Source: Rhynchopus sp. YZ270_cl-10 (taxonomy: Eukaryota > Euglenozoa > Diplonemea > Diplonemida > Diplonemidae). Taken from it: DNA of 64,000 bases. A model generated the notes under the pieces. The model was not told the origin of the DNA, did no database searches, and was given only the letters and a program-made list of their open reading frames with translations. Every line of letters begins with the position of its first letter. The first letter of the stretch is position 1. The position numbers were made by a program, and so were the translations under genes. The DNA is taken from positions 1,054,001-1,118,000 of the forward strand of contig OZ037848.1 of the NCBI GenBank assembly GCA_964035575.1, read 5' to 3'. Shown here in pieces: positions 11,389 to 22,649 of this stretch.

Positions 11389-11390
11389 AG
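11389..11390 (+). promoter_or_regulatory. Candidate splice-acceptor AG
   Basis: A long pyrimidine tract is followed by GATCAG, 13 bases before the ATG at 11404. Confidence 0.4.
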
Positions 11391-11403
11391 CCCAAAACAA
11401 AAC

Positions 11404-12474
11404 ATGAGAATGGTCGCAACACCTGTCGCAGTACCACCACTTCCTGGTAATATGACGAATCAAAGGGTGTGCACAGGGTGTGGGAATGTGTCTCCAACGT
11501 ATATGACGTGCGCTTGCAGTACGTCACCTACACCGATGCAGTCGCCGTATATGCAAAAGGGGAACCCCATGTCGACAACACCGTCGTCTTTGTCGTCGAC
11601 ACCACGCCAAGGATCGGGGATGCTGTACAGTCCTCAGAACAGTTTTTATGCTGAGGGCGGCCCCGAGACGTATGTCTCCGTCGACAGCCACCCCCTCCAC
11701 GCAAGCCAACGTTCCATGCTCAGTATCGAAACCCGAACCGACGATGCCTCCAGCTGTTCCACCCCTGCCCTCTCTGTCTCGTGCGACCCTTACTCCTACG
11801 AAGGTTGGGGAGGTGCAGAGGTTCCATTGAACACCTCGTTGTCGTTGCCAGCGTCTCCCCCAACACCAAGCATTGAGAACCAAATGTCTACAGTGCAAAA
11901 CCTGCTCCAAACGCTGAGTACCGCGAGGGCAGAGGAGGTGCTCGAAAGAATCAAGAGGCTAGTGGAGGAAGGGAATGTGAGTGGTGATGCGGTGCTGCGG
12001 CAGATTGTGGCTTCCGTTGCGGATGGGGTTTCTGTTGTGGCTGGAGGGGAGGAGAGGCTGGGGTGTGCTGGGGTCTTCATATTGGAGGAGCTGTCAACGT
12101 GGATGGCGGAGAGGCAGTGTGGAGAGCATCTGCTGCTTTCGCAGTGTTTGCTGCCGTCAGTTGAGGCGCAGTTTGCGAAGGGTCTCGAAAGCTCTTACAT
12201 GCCGCATGCATTGCTTTTCTTCATGGGGGAGCTCCTCAAAGTCGGCAGAATTCGTCCAGAACGAATGGTCTCCTTTATCTCCTCACTCCACAAATCCGGC
12301 AACGCGTCCCCCAACCTGGACACCCAAAAGCGGCACTTCGCAGCATTAGTCTGCCTGACAGAGGCGTCCCTCCTCTCCTTCAGTAAGAGCAAGCTGGACT
12401 CCTCATCCATCGGGTATATGTTAGAGTCTGCGAGGATCGTGGCATATGGGTCGGAAACGTCTTTTGTTGTTTAG
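11404..12474 (+). CDS. Unknown protein with an N-terminal Cys cluster and a helical C-terminal half
   Basis: 356 residues. The open frame reaches back to 11050, but that part is T-rich spacer with a Ser run from (TCC)n, so the ATG at 11404 is preferred; a candidate acceptor AG lies 13 bases before it. Residues about 23-36 contain a Cys cluster (CTGC then CAC) that could bind zinc. Residues 40-160 are Ser/Thr/Pro-rich and probably disordered. From about 165 to the end the sequence is helical (leucine-rich amphipathic stretches, for example VQNLLQTLSTARAEEVLERI) and might form a HEAT/MIF4G-like repeat fold, which I could not confirm. No signal peptide or membrane segment is present. I do not recognise the family. 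Confidence 0.75.
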   Translation: MRMVATPVAVPPLPGNMTNQRVCTGCGNVSPTYMTCACSTSPTPMQSPYMQKGNPMSTTPSSLSSTPRQGSGMLYSPQNSFYAEGGPETYVSVDSHPLHASQRSMLSIETRTDDASSCSTPALSVSCDPYSYEGWGGAEVPLNTSLSLPASPPTPSIENQMSTVQNLLQTLSTARAEEVLERIKRLVEEGNVSGDAVLRQIVASVADGVSVVAGGEERLGCAGVFILEELSTWMAERQCGEHLLLSQCLLPSVEAQFAKGLESSYMPHALLFFMGELLKVGRIRPERMVSFISSLHKSGNASPNLDTQKRHFAALVCLTEASLLSFSKSKLDSSSIGYMLESARIVAYGSETSFVV

Positions 12475-12605
12475 GGGGTTTTTGGGATATTCTGTGTAGC
12501 TCAAAGCAAGGAGGCTTTTGGTCCATGTGTTTTTTGCACTTTCGGTTCTCTTTTTTTCCCGTTTGCAAGAATCTAAAGAGACGAAATAAATGGTACTAAA
12601 AAGTA

Positions 12606-12650
12606 TAGTGGAGTGTATCCTCGGGTGCCGACACGAATACAATAATTTTC
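12606..12650 (+). repeat. Family A hairpin repeat
   Basis: TAGTGGAG, then the ATCCTCGGGT loop region, then CGACACGA and AATAATTTTC with an A-run after it. Confidence 0.65.
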
Positions 12651-13068
12651 AAAAAAAAAAGAAAAAAAGAAAATCCTCCCCGAGTCGGTTTGCTTCATAC
12701 AAGGAGTCGCTACCTTGTGTTTTAATTGTTCCGGTTTCGTTGAGAGTAGTGGGAGTAGGGTATCTCAATGTAAACTGCGAAATGGAAGTAAGCTGGCAGA
12801 GGGGGCGTGGCGTGATATATTGTTTTTGCAAATTTTCAAAAAAAAAGATCAAAAAAAAAAAAAAAAAATGTTGATTTTCTCTGGACAAACAAACCCTATT
12901 GTCCTCCAGGTGTCTGCGCGAATACAGCGAAAAAAGGTTTCAAACGCCTTTTCGTTCGTCGCATGCAATCCGGAATTTAGTTGTTTTTTCCCCCCCTCTT
13001 TTACCCCATTCGTTTATCAGGTGATTGGGTAATTACCCCTGTCATCTGGCACAACCTTTTCTTATGTA

Positions 13069-13104
13069 AGGTGGCTAAGCAGCAAAGAGGCTTAGGTTTC
13101 ATCT
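13069..13104 (+). repeat. Family C hairpin repeat
   Basis: Outer arms AGGTG and TTCATCTT, inner stem CTAAGC/GCTTAG with AAAGAG in the loop, then a CAAAGCCTTTC tail. Confidence 0.6.
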
Positions 13105-13401
13105 TACAAAGCCTTTCTTTGTTTCATAGTCTAGACAAAAAAAACACTCATGCGTTTTGTCTCTCGCGAACAGAACGTATATGAATTTATTTGTTTTCAG
13201 CAATCCTTTCTTTTTTCTTCTCCCAAGTCATTTTTGGACACCTTTTTTTGTTACACTCTGTCCATATAAAAAAAAAAATGTACCTATACCTTGCTGGTAC
13301 TCTAATTTCCGTTTTTTTCTCTCTTTCAAATGCTTTAGTTATGTCGGAGACTCTCCTAATGTAACGGATTATTTTCAAAAGATTTTTAATTGTTTATTGT
13401 T

Positions 13402-13445
13402 GATGTGTGTGCACATGAGGCACATTCATCTTACAAGTTTTCTTT
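13402..13445 (+). repeat. Family B hairpin repeat
   Basis: GATG/CATC outer, TGTGC/GCACA inner, then TTACAAGTTTTC and T's. A near-consensus copy with its tail. Confidence 0.7.
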
Positions 13446-13661
13446 TAGTGGAGTAAGATGACCTATGTACGAAGCTCTGGGCCATGTTATTTGTAGAGAC
13501 TGTTTTCATGGGAACCAAGGTGCCTCGTGCGTCCTCCGGGGTTCTCCGGTGCGTTTTACACTGTTTCACTTTTATTTTAGTCTTCTCGTGCATTCCGATA
13601 GGAACACAAACACAAAATACCAAAAAAAATAAACAAAAACAAAAAAATAAAAATAAAAAAA

Positions 13662-13708
13662 TAGTGGAGTTCATCCTCGGGTGTCGACACTAATACAACC
13701 AAGTTTTC
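13662..13708 (+). repeat. Family A hairpin repeat, near consensus
   Basis: TAGTGGAG and CGACACTA form the outer stem; CATC-CTCG-GGTG forms the inner stem and loop; the tail ACAACCAAGTTTTC is followed by an A-run. Confidence 0.75.
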
Positions 13709-14082
13709 AAAAAAAATAAAAATACAAAACGGAAGGAGGGTTTTTGTAGAATTTTAAGGTTGTTTATGAAAAGGCTCACACAGCGGCGCACCTCCCAATC
13801 GCCACAGCGACTTGTTTCAAAGGCGTGGAATTGCTACTAAGTTGTGGTCTTTTTTGCTGGTCTTGTTTCTTCTTTCACCCGCACTCTTCTGCCAGGTGGT
13901 TGCAAACTCCTGCACATGTTTTTTTTTTGTTTTGTTTTTTGTCTGATTTCACAATCTTTTTTTTTTGGGGCTTCACCTTACTTACGGGATGGGGTATCCC
14001 CGCCTTTTGTCTAGCCTATTCATTGTTTTGCACAAGAACTTTTTCTTGGCAGAACATGAATTTTTTGGACTGCATGGTTGGG

Positions 14083-14150
14083 GGGTCCACGGTGCACCGG
14101 TCATGCACTAAGGTACACTGTTCACGAGAGGGCTTTGTATTTCAAGTCAG
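14083..14150 (+). repeat. Family D double-hairpin repeat
   Basis: First arm GTGCACC pairs with GGTACAC (one mismatch). The second part has the ACGAGAG loop and ends in TTGTATTTCAAGTC. Confidence 0.65.
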
Positions 14151-14537
14151 TTTTTTTGTGACATTTTGAGTCAGAAACCCACTTCTTTTTGATGGGAGGG
14201 TGATTGTGTCTGCAACAATTATGCGTGGCGATTACACGTTATAACTTTCTTTTTCTTTTTTGAATAGGGGGGGTTTTTTTTTCAACTCTCTTTTTCCCTA
14301 TTCTGCTTGTTTCTGACACATATTGGATCTTCTCAAAATCACCCACCTCAACTGAACTGAGTAAATTGGGTATTTGTCCATACACTGTAGCAACAAATAC
14401 GACTTTCTTCACACCATTTTTTTTTCAAATATGTACGAGAAAAAAAAGCCATAAAGACCTACGAACGAAAAAGCAAAAAGAAAATGGATGTGAATAAAAA
14501 GAAAGAATTTTTTTTGAAAGCGTTTTGCATAGCGGAG

Positions 14538-14582
14538 AGTGGAGTGCATCCTCGGGGGTGTGTCTACACTACACCAAGTTTC
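14538..14582 (+). repeat. Family A hairpin repeat
   Basis: AGTGGAG and CTACACT outer stem, CATCCTCGG core, CCAAGTTT tail. Confidence 0.65.
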
Positions 14583-14638
14583 TTTGGATTATTGTTTTTT
14601 CCATCTGCTCTGTGGGTTCTCGAAAAAAAAAAAGTCAC

Positions 14639-14699
14639 AGTGGAGATTGCACAACTGTGGCAACACAACCGAGGCAACTACACTACTCCAACAATTTAC
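14639..14699 (+). repeat. Family A-prime (long-loop) hairpin repeat
   Basis: Same outer stem as family A (AGTGGAG/CTACACT), but the interior is replaced by a TTGC/GCAA stem around CACAACTGTGG and ACACAACCGAG. Nearly identical copies lie at 25122, 34331 and 42927. Confidence 0.7.
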
Positions 14700-14783
14700 C
14701 AAAAAAAAAGAAAACAATATTGAGTACAGACACTCTGGTTAGGTTTGTCGAATCGATACTAAAAAAAAAAAACAGAAATTTGA

Positions 14784-14874
14784 ATGGTGCTTTCGGAAGT
14801 CGGTCAACGGCTTGTCAGCGACGTGTCACGACCTGTCGGTGACCTGTCAATATCGACCCCTCCCGGAGCACCAT
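14784..14874 (+). repeat. GTC-periodic repeat, short copy
   Basis: Begins ATGGTGCT and ends AGCACCAT, an 8-bp inverted end. The interior is imperfect 10-bp units of the form CGACCTGTCA. A longer copy with an internal duplication is at 30125-30261. Confidence 0.75.
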
Positions 14875-15521
14875 TGAACGTTTTTTTTTTTTGTAAATCA
14901 AGGTACTTGACAATAGGAAATAGAAACGACGGAAGGTGCGTGCCCGCCAGCTTGTGTTTTTCTCATTCATTGTTTTTTCTCTCTCTCTCACAACACACAC
15001 TTCAGCGAAAAAACACATCAAGCTTGCGGAGCGATAAACGAAAAAGTTGTTTTTCATTGTTTTCTTTTTATTCAGAACCGGAAGTTTAGTTTCTATTTTT
15101 TTTTTTTTTTTTTTTTTTTTTTTGGTTTTTCTTTTAGTAAACCCTCCCTCGCCGTGAAGAATAGGGGTAACCATGAATGATAGGCATGCCCCAATATTAG
15201 GCAGCGGGGGGGTTTACTTTCATCTTCTCTCTCTCTCTTTTATTTATTTCTCGAGGAGTTTTGATGTCTGCCCTTAGAGGCGTTTGTCTTGCTTTTTTAA
15301 CTCCATTTTGCACCTTTTAAAAAAACATATTTCATATCACCATACCTTCAAGATGGTCGCAAGGTTGTTTGGGATCATCTTATCACCCCATTTTTCCTCC
15401 ATTTTAAATTGTGTTTTTGCCCCCTCATCGAATAGGGGTGGAGGATTTTCCCCCCTTTGCTTGGGTTCCCTGGTTTACCCATCTCAACGTGTTTTAGAGT
15501 CATAATACAAAAAAAAAAAAT

Positions 15522-15575
15522 GCGTGGAGTTCACACGAGAAAAAAGCGAGGTGTCTACACGTCATCAATTTTTCA
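15522..15575 (+). repeat. Family A hairpin repeat, GC-stem variant
   Basis: GCGTGGAG pairs with CTACACGT; the interior matches the copy at 1192. Confidence 0.6.
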
Positions 15576-15595
15576 AAAAAAAAAAAAATAATAAT

Positions 15596-15632
15596 TAGTG
15601 GAGCTCAGCCTCAGATATCCACACTAATACGT
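15596..15632 (+). repeat. Family A hairpin repeat (diverged core)
   Basis: TAGTGGAG and CACACTAATAC ends with a changed core. Confidence 0.55.
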
Positions 15633-15696
15633 CTTAAAAATGCCATAAAGCTACTTCCTTGACCCTGTCTTTTTTGATAGGGTTTAAAAAAAAAAA

Positions 15697-15755
15697 TAGT
15701 GGAAGCACACTCTAGTTCATCCTCGGGTGGCTACACTAATACAACCAAGTTTTCA
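15697..15755 (+). repeat. Family A hairpin repeat with extended loop
   Basis: TAGTGGAAG start, CATCCTCGGGTGG core, CTACACTA end and the CAACCAAGTTTTC tail. Confidence 0.65.
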
Positions 15756-15828
15756 AAAAAAAGAAAAAAATGTCACAAAAAGAGTGGGGGGTACCCCCAA
15801 GGATACCCATCGCTTGCCACTCAACCAA

Positions 15829-15862
15829 GGGTGACTAGGCATGGGGGCTTAGTTTCATCTCA
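15829..15862 (+). repeat. Family C hairpin repeat (diverged)
   Basis: GGTGACTAGGC, GGGGGCTTAG and TTTCATCT keep the two-arm layout. Confidence 0.5.
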
Positions 15863-16187
15863 AAAGATTTTCTTCCCCCACCCCCTCCCCCCTCACTGTA
15901 ATCTACGATGTAGGCATGCTGGTTGCCAGCAGTGTTTTTTTTTTCTTCTTTTTTTTTCTTTTTTTTTTTTTTTCCGTCGACGATTTTTTTAATCATGAAG
16001 TAAAATAGTACCGTGTTTCTCCAGTCCGGCTCTCCCCCGCTTATCAAAGATGCTAGCTACGAGCGGTGCCGTCGATTGGGTGACGATGTCCAAAAAAAAG
16101 AGAGAGGGAGACCGAAAATAAAGTGTGATTTTTTTTTTCTTTTCCGTTTCAGTCTATTATACCTTCTATTAAGTAGAATAGAAAGTA

Positions 16188-17114
16188 TATCACACATTCT
16201 CCGAAACTGCGTATCACTTGTGACCAACCATGGAGCCAATTTAAAGTGACTATTTTTCCACTAAAAAAATTCTCCGACCCCGGAATTTTTTCAGATCGCT
16301 CCGGAAATGCCATTCCGCGCCTTTTTGCAAAAAAATATTGCACCCTGAGGTCATTAAACGTCTGTGTGCGTTGACGGGTGGATCCTACTAATTTCTCGCG
16401 CCCCAAAAAAAATATTTTTATTTTTATTTTGAAAGATCGGGTGTGAAAACGTTCAATTCCGGGGTCGGACGATTTTTTTTATGCCTCTCTTCATGTCGCA
16501 AAGGATTTTGGGAGGGAGGGGCGTTTTCAGGTATTCCCTGTACTTTCCTAAGAGATCAGGTTAGAAACCCCTTTTTGGGTGGTCTTCGGTGACTTATTCC
16601 ACTAAAAACGTTTTTATCAAAAGTTGCCGATTTTTTTTTCTTTGGAATTATTTTCAACAATTCTTTCAATTCTGACGATTTTTTTCCGCCGGAAAAATAC
16701 TATGTGTAAGACAGGTTTCGGTGGAGCCAACCCCATTTTTACACCCAAATTGCACCCAAATTGCCCTGTATATGGGTGTTCTACAATGGAGCCAATCCAA
16801 TTTAATAGTTTTTTGACTAAATTGCTCGATTTTTTTTTCTTTGAAAAGTTTGGAGTCCGGAAACACCATTCCGCGCATTTTCAGACAGAATTATGCATCT
16901 GTCCTTTTCTCACCTGTTGCTGAGATTAGGAGGTAAAAACTCTCACGGTGATTTCAGAAAAAAGATTTTTTTTTATTTTTTTGAGATTTTTATTTCTTTT
17001 GAAAGCGCGGTTTCGAAACGTTCAATTCCGGGGTCGGACGATAAAAAATATGCATCTGGGTCGAGTGAGTGAAAAATCTGAAAAATGATACGCAATTTCG
17101 GAGAATGTGTGATA
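16188..17114. mobile_element. 927-bp terminal-inverted-repeat element flanked by TA
   Basis: Both ends read inward TATCACACATTCTCCGAAA, then TGCGTATCA after one variable base, about 29 bp of inverted repeat with one mismatch. TA flanks each side (16186-16187 and 17115-17116), as Tc1/mariner-type elements leave. Inside are several forward and reverse copies of GACCCCGGAATT, also found in the element at 48016-49098. No transposase is seen. Confidence 0.75.
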
Positions 17115-17194
17115 TAAAATGATCTAAATATCGATGTAAAAAAAAACTATTCTTTTTTTAAACCCACCTATTCGCGAAGCGTTTTCACTACTTT

Positions 17195-17231
<37 letters not shown>

Positions 17232-17837
17232 TTTTGTTTTACAATGCTCCAGCCTACCTTTACATGGTGTATCAGTCGAACCGCAACATCGCTTTGCCTT
17301 CGCCAATACTATTCCAGTATACCAACTATGGAGCTTTTTTCACGACAGACAAGGAAGAGTACAGTTTAAAACCTGCCCCAAGTACAATGCCCCAGAATTA
17401 AAAAAAAAAAGATGCAGAAATTTGTGACTCAATGAATTTCTTTGAGGCAATACATTACTAGGCTTTTTTTTTCACTGTGCTTTGCACAAAATATTGTCGC
17501 TACCTGTTAATTACTATTCCATTTTATAGAACAAAAAAGGAAATTCTTTCTTTTTGTCTTTTTAAACCCAGCCCTGTTCAGTAACGTTTTTTTTTTAAAT
17601 TTTATTTTTTGTACAACCTGTCTTTTTTGATATGGATAATCGTTGTCAGGAGAGAAAAAAAAAATAATGACAACACCCCTCTACAAACCGCCCTTCAGTA
17701 TGCATTCGACATTTTTTAGCATTTTTTTTTCACCTCTCTTTTTAATAATTCCCCCAGGGTGTTGTCCTGACACGATAAAAAAACGATAGTGAACATGGTG
17801 TGCACACGCTCAACTGTTCTAAACGATTTTTTTTTAG

Positions 17838-17876
17838 CTACACTGTCACGAGAGGACTTTGTATTTCAAGTCAACT
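17838..17876 (+). repeat. Family D repeat, partial
   Basis: Only the second half is present: TACACTGTC, ACGAGAGG, ACTTTGTATTTCAAGTC. Confidence 0.55.
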
Positions 17877-18204
17877 TTTTTTATTCCTGCCCCTGCCGTA
17901 CAACGTTTTTCTTTTATGGCCCAGTGCCCCCGAGTCTAGTATCCAGAGAGGCGTTGGTGCTGTCGACGTTTATCTTTTTAGGGATTTTTGTCAAGATTGA
18001 TTATTCACCCCAATCTTTTTTATCCCCAGAGGAGAGCTCTTGTAAGATCACAACGCGAGTCACCCCTCAAGCTGAATCATTATTTTCCACCTACAGTGTG
18101 GTCGCGCGCACCAAAGGTACCCATTCAAGAGGGGGCTTTTGTTTTTCAAGGCTTTTTTTCAGATGTAAACGAAATGAATGTAGGATACGAAGATGGGGTT
18201 TCGC

Positions 18205-18270
18205 GCACGGTGCACCGGTCATTGTACCAAGGTACACTGTTCACGAGAGGGCTTTGTATTTCAAGTCAAC
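18205..18270 (+). repeat. Family D double-hairpin repeat
   Basis: Near-identical to the copy at 14083, including GTGCACCGGTCAT and TTCACGAGAGGGC. Confidence 0.7.
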
Positions 18271-18644
18271 TTTATGGGAGGTGATTGTGCACAGAGAGGT
18301 TTAGGTTCAAACACTGTGTTCAGTATCTCACCTCCGCCCGAGGTGTTTTCAACACTTTCCGCTTCTCTTTTTTATTTTATTTTTGGGTGTCTTGGATCTC
18401 GTCGTGCAGCGGTGTTTGTTTTGCACCGTCAACTTTCCTGTTTTCTCCCCTCCCTCCTCTTAGTCATGTTTTTGTTTTGATTAACAAAAAATCTTAATCT
18501 TTGATGCCAAGTCTTTCAGGCATCCGGCCATTTCGCGCGCAGGAAATCAATCTTGTTTGCATAAAAAAAAAAAAAGCAATTCTTTGGATGACATTTGAGA
18601 AGTCAAGGACCCACTTCAGGTAGGTGGTCAAAAAGTACAACAAA

Positions 18645-18691
18645 AGTGGAGTTCATCCTCGGGGTGTCTACACTAATACAACCAAGCTTTC
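18645..18691 (+). repeat. Family A hairpin repeat
   Basis: AGTGGAG, CATCCTCGGGGTG, CTACACTAATAC and the CAACCAAGCTTTC tail. Confidence 0.7.
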
Positions 18692-18845
18692 AAAAAAAAA
18701 AAGCTTTTGTGGACCGCATCCTTGGGTGACTACCAATATTGCAAAAGCAAACCCATTTGTCGTTCAAAATACAGATTTCAGTAGGTGCGATCGGGAAAAA
18801 AAAGACAAATTCCCCACCGAGCCCTTGGGGAAAAAAAAACTAATG

Positions 18846-18885
18846 TAGTGGAGAGCTCATCCTCGGGGTGTCTACACTAATACAA
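18846..18885 (+). repeat. Family A hairpin repeat
   Basis: TAGTGGAGAG, CATCCTCGGGGTG, CTACACTAATAC, then an A-run without the usual tail. Confidence 0.65.
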
Positions 18886-19010
18886 AAAAAAACTGAAGAC
18901 CGAATCTTTCGGACGCATTTATATTTTTTGTAAAAAATACTTTTTTCGTAGAAACGTAAAAAAAAATAATCATAACAGAATAGTGCGATGCCAGGCTTTC
19001 ATTCTCTGGA

Positions 19011-19064
19011 ATATGTGTGTGCACAAAGAGAGGCACATTTGTTGTTCGTCTTACAAATTTTCTT
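19011..19064 (+). repeat. Family B hairpin repeat (expanded)
   Basis: TGTGTGTGCAC, AAAGAGAGGCACA, then CGTCTTACAAATTTTC. A second B-like copy follows at 19107-19140. Confidence 0.55.
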
Positions 19065-19848
19065 TATTTCTCTCGTTCGGACCTGTTTTGTTTATCTTTA
19101 AAAGGGCGGATGCGTGCGTGCGAGAGAGCTACATTTCATACTTTCAAAAAAAGAAAAAATATCTGTCATTGCTTCACGACAGGGATGAAACCGCATTTAC
19201 GAGCGCACAGTTCACGTATCCCTTCAGAACTGTAGACTTCGTGTACTGTAGTCCAAATAAGTTTGCCGTATTTGAGGATTTTTTTTCTCGCAATTTGGCG
19301 CCTTTTTTTGGACTACAAACATATCTTGGAGTACATGAGGTACACATGGTGACATACTTTGGTCAGAGAGCTTACTTCGTTCTGATGTGCGCATGCACCT
19401 TTACCAGGGTTTCTCTCTCTTTCTTCCCTCCCTCCCCCCCACCATGTGTCCAGGGTCCCTCGTCGCTGTCCAGGTTGTTGTGTCTCTCAGGTAACTGCTG
19501 CACTCACGGCGCAATTATAGATGGGGAAACGGTGCACAGAAGAAGAAAAAAAACGCCCCAAACTCGTTTTTTGGGTGGCTTTTTTTTTTTTTTTAAACTG
19601 ATTCCATAAATCCCCCTAAGCATTGCGGAGTGTCAGTTATCCTTCTTGAAAGGCACTATTCAGCGCGAGAGGTTTTCACTCATAGTTAAAAGGAATACAC
19701 GATGTAAACGGGGCTGTCTTGAAGGGTCTATTTTAGCCAAACCATACTAAAAAAAAAATAACTAAATAATGCGATGATACGATGTGTTTCTGGTCTTTGC
19801 ATTTTTTGTCTTTAAAATTTCTGAATTGGGAGGGATTTTTTTTTTTAA

Positions 19849-19892
19849 AGTGACTACGCAGGAGAAGCTTAGGTTCATTTGACCAAACCTTT
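19849..19892 (+). repeat. Family C hairpin repeat (diverged)
   Basis: GTGACTACGC, GAAGCTTAGGTTCAT and an ACCAAACCTTTT tail. Confidence 0.5.
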
Positions 19893-19986
19893 TATTTTCT
19901 GAAAATGATTATTTTTTGTTCAAAACTGTTTTCTCCTACCCCCCCTTTCTTGAGAACGGAGTAGCAAAAACAAAAACAAAAACTTA

Positions 19987-20033
19987 TAGCGGAGTTCATC
20001 CTCGGGTGGCTACACTAATACAACCAAGTTTTC
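19987..20033 (+). repeat. Family A hairpin repeat
   Basis: TAGCGGAG pairs with CTACACTA; the core is CATCCTCGGGTGG and the tail ACAACCAAGTTTTC. Confidence 0.7.
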
Positions 20034-20408
20034 AAAAACAAAACAAAGTTGAAACAAACTTTTCAAACCCCCCCTTTCTTGAGAGGTACATATCCCATAC
20101 CCTCCTCTACATGCTTTTGTCATTAAAATCTTAATGGGGTGACAACATCATCCCGAACAACCAAAGAGACAGTCAAAAAATTTCAAAATCTAGCGTGGCT
20201 GTCCCCCCCCCCCCATATGATGAACGATAGTTGGTTGAGGTGAATGTGTGCAGAGGCCTCACTGTCAGTACAGCATGGGACGCAAGAGCGATGTTTTTTC
20301 TGCTCTTGTCTCGACCATCGTGCACTAAGCTCACAACCCTTAAAGCGGAAGGCGGGGCCGCCAACGAGCGGTTGTGTCCTCCCGTTTACACTACGGTATG
20401 GGCAAGCC

Positions 20409-20473
20409 TTTCATCCAGGCTGGCATCGTACAGTGGGCCAGTCGGAGGTGTGCCTCTGCATCAGCAACTATCA
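20409..20473 (+). repeat. Family F repeat (CTGGC/GCCAG hairpin)
   Basis: TTTCATCCAGG leads into CTGGC...GCCAG, then GAGG-TGTG-CCTC. Two relatives lie at 49750 and 50224. Confidence 0.6.
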
Positions 20474-21031
20474 TTTTTTTTATATTTCCTTTTCCCTCTT
20501 TTTCAACCCTTAGCTTCCCTTGTGTGGGAAAATTAATTTTCATTCGACCCGTGTTCTATCGTTCGTCTTTCTCTTTTTCTTCTTATTTTCCCTTCGTTAA
20601 AAACGTTGGCTGAGGGTACTGATAGGTGTGTTGTCCTCGAACCATTTCCCCCCCTTCTCCCCCCCTTCTCCAAATAACCTTCCCAACAGCACTTCACCCC
20701 TCTTTTTTTTATTTTTGAAATATTTTGAGATGTGTAACAGAGAGATCATTCATATTTCGAGTATTCTTTGCATTCGTTTTATTCTCTTTATTTTTTCTTT
20801 CCATAATTTAATACTTCCACCCCATGCAAGGGAACGTGTCTGTGAGAAACACACATAAATACAAACGAAATTCGTGGATATTGTGCGGATTCGTGAAGGG
20901 TAATGAGTCTTTTTTTATTGAAAATAAAACGTAGGCTGGGTTGCGTCTCGCGTATCCCCCCTCGTTTTCTTTTTATTAAAGATCGTATTTGGCATGCAAC
21001 TTAATTTCTAAGAGCATTTGCCATTTTTCTA

Positions 21032-21234
21032 CATGACGGTGAAGTACCATAATCGTAAAAATTATCGACCGTAATAATGTTCGACCTTTTCAGGATTTTT
21101 CTGGAAGTTCGACCTTTTTTTTGCGTTAATTTTTACGATTATGGTAAATGATTTATGTTGTGGTTTCACTGTAATTCAACAGTGAACCCACAAAGTAAAA
21201 ATTGTAAGCGAAGTGTTATTTGCTTCGCCGTCGT
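21032..21234. mobile_element. Inverted-repeat element J carrying a nested 98-bp insertion
   Basis: Ends ATGACGGTGAAG and CTTCGCCGTCGT are inverted. Compared with the uninterrupted relative at 50766-50873, this copy is split at TA by the insertion at 21047-21144. Confidence 0.75.
21047..21144. mobile_element. 98-bp TA-flanked inverted-repeat element nested in element J
   Basis: The ends read inward CCATAATCGTAAAAATTA and are exact inverses over about 18 bases. TA lies on both sides (21045-21046, 21145-21146). The interior has two GTTCGACCTT motifs. A relative of 100 bp is at 45479-45578. Confidence 0.8.
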
Positions 21235-21455
21235 GTATCTAACAAAAAAAAAAATTGTGTTACGTTTCTCGGTTGCCGGTAGCGGTTGAGCCACGTTCCT
21301 GTTTGCGATATTTCAAATTTTATTTTATTTTTTATTTTGTGCCCACCTTCACTGAAGGTGTCCTGCACTAAAATAACTTCAATTTTTTTTTTCTCCAGAA
21401 TATTTCTTTCCCTTCCCTTTAACAGGGAGATAACGGACCGAACGATTCGCTCTGT

Positions 21456-21497
21456 GATGGATGTGCGAGGACGAGACACGTTCATCTAAGTTTTCTT
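21456..21497 (+). repeat. Family B hairpin repeat (diverged)
   Basis: GATGGATGTGC, GACGAGACAC, GTTCATC, then a TAAGTTTTC tail. Confidence 0.5.
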
Positions 21498-22227
21498 TTT
21501 CTTTCTAAAGCTGCATGCGCAAAAATTCAGCTTTAGCGCTTTACTTAACAAAACGCAATATTTGCCTGTATTTTGTTTTTTTCATTTTTTCATTGTTCTT
21601 TTGAGCCAAGCAAAATACCCTTCACCTTGTGGCATAGTAAAAAAAAGCCGACATGTCGTGTCTTTGTCAAAAACAAACCTTTTGGGCAACAAACACGGGT
21701 GGGTCTAAAAAAATAAAACGAAGGTTCCATTTTTGGAGTCAGAAAGCTTTTTTTCTCCCCCCCCCCCCCCCCCTTTTTTTTTATTTTCCCCACCCCGTGT
21801 TTGTTGATCTACTGTGTCTCTATTGATTATTTAGTCCCACAGACATATCAGGTTTGTACTAGGGCCACCCTTTTTTGGTATCACTGCCTTTTCATCTGAA
21901 TAGTCCGTATTGTTACCATTTTCTCCCGGTTTACCGTCTTTTTATTTTGCATTTATTTTACATTTAGAGACGCGTTGTATCTTCCCGTGAAGTGCATGAT
22001 GTCTTTTTATTTTTTTTCAAGTTTTTTTCATTTATGTTCTTTCCCCATCCAACTCTTATCACTCTCAACCAGACCAATGAGATACCATATTCTCCCATTT
22101 AATCCCAAAATTTAAAAAAGCGGGATTTGCTTTTTCAAAAAAAAAGTGATTATTTTCTTGGCCCCTCATTTTTTTCTTCAAAAAAAAAAAAAAGGTTTGT
22201 TTCGTAGCCTTGCTTAAAAAAAAACAA

Positions 22228-22270
22228 TAGTGGAACACACTCTAGGGTGGCTTCGCTAATACAATCAAGT
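22228..22270 (+). repeat. Family A hairpin repeat (short core)
   Basis: TAGTGGAACACACTCTAGGG core and CGCTAATACAATCAAGTTT. Resembles the copy at 25065. Confidence 0.55.
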
Positions 22271-22649
22271 TTAAAAAAAAAACACACACACAAAAAAATA
22301 AAAAAGACAGTGAAGCTTGCAGAGGTGGCAGCTACACTATTCTAACAATTTTTTAAAATAATAATAATCCTTTTGCTGGGATGATTTATTTACTCCCCGA
22401 GAAAAGAAAAGAAAAATAACAGTACTAACACAAATGACTATCTTGATAGACTGATTGGCGACATTTTTTTGTTGCCATTGTATTTTGGTGTGATCGGATC
22501 CCAAATTCCCCTGTACTTCTCCCGTACTTTTCTCCGACCACATCAGTATTTATTTTTTTGATGTCGCATGAGGAGCAAATCGTTCAAGTTCCCCCCCCCC
22601 CAAATGTACCAAGCGTTGGCAAAAGAGGAAATAAGAATCGATGGAAGGT

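Larger units (their letters stand above)
10028..11403. other. Spacer between the ART-like gene and the next gene
   Basis: No gene seen. It holds a degenerate family B hairpin (10668-10696), a small palindrome (10965-11027) and a strong (TCC)n pyrimidine tract just before the next start. Confidence 0.65.

Noticed and set aside
18983-19609. A 208-residue plus-strand frame
   Set aside because: It runs through hairpin repeats and T-runs, is Phe/Ser/Leu-rich and has no domain.
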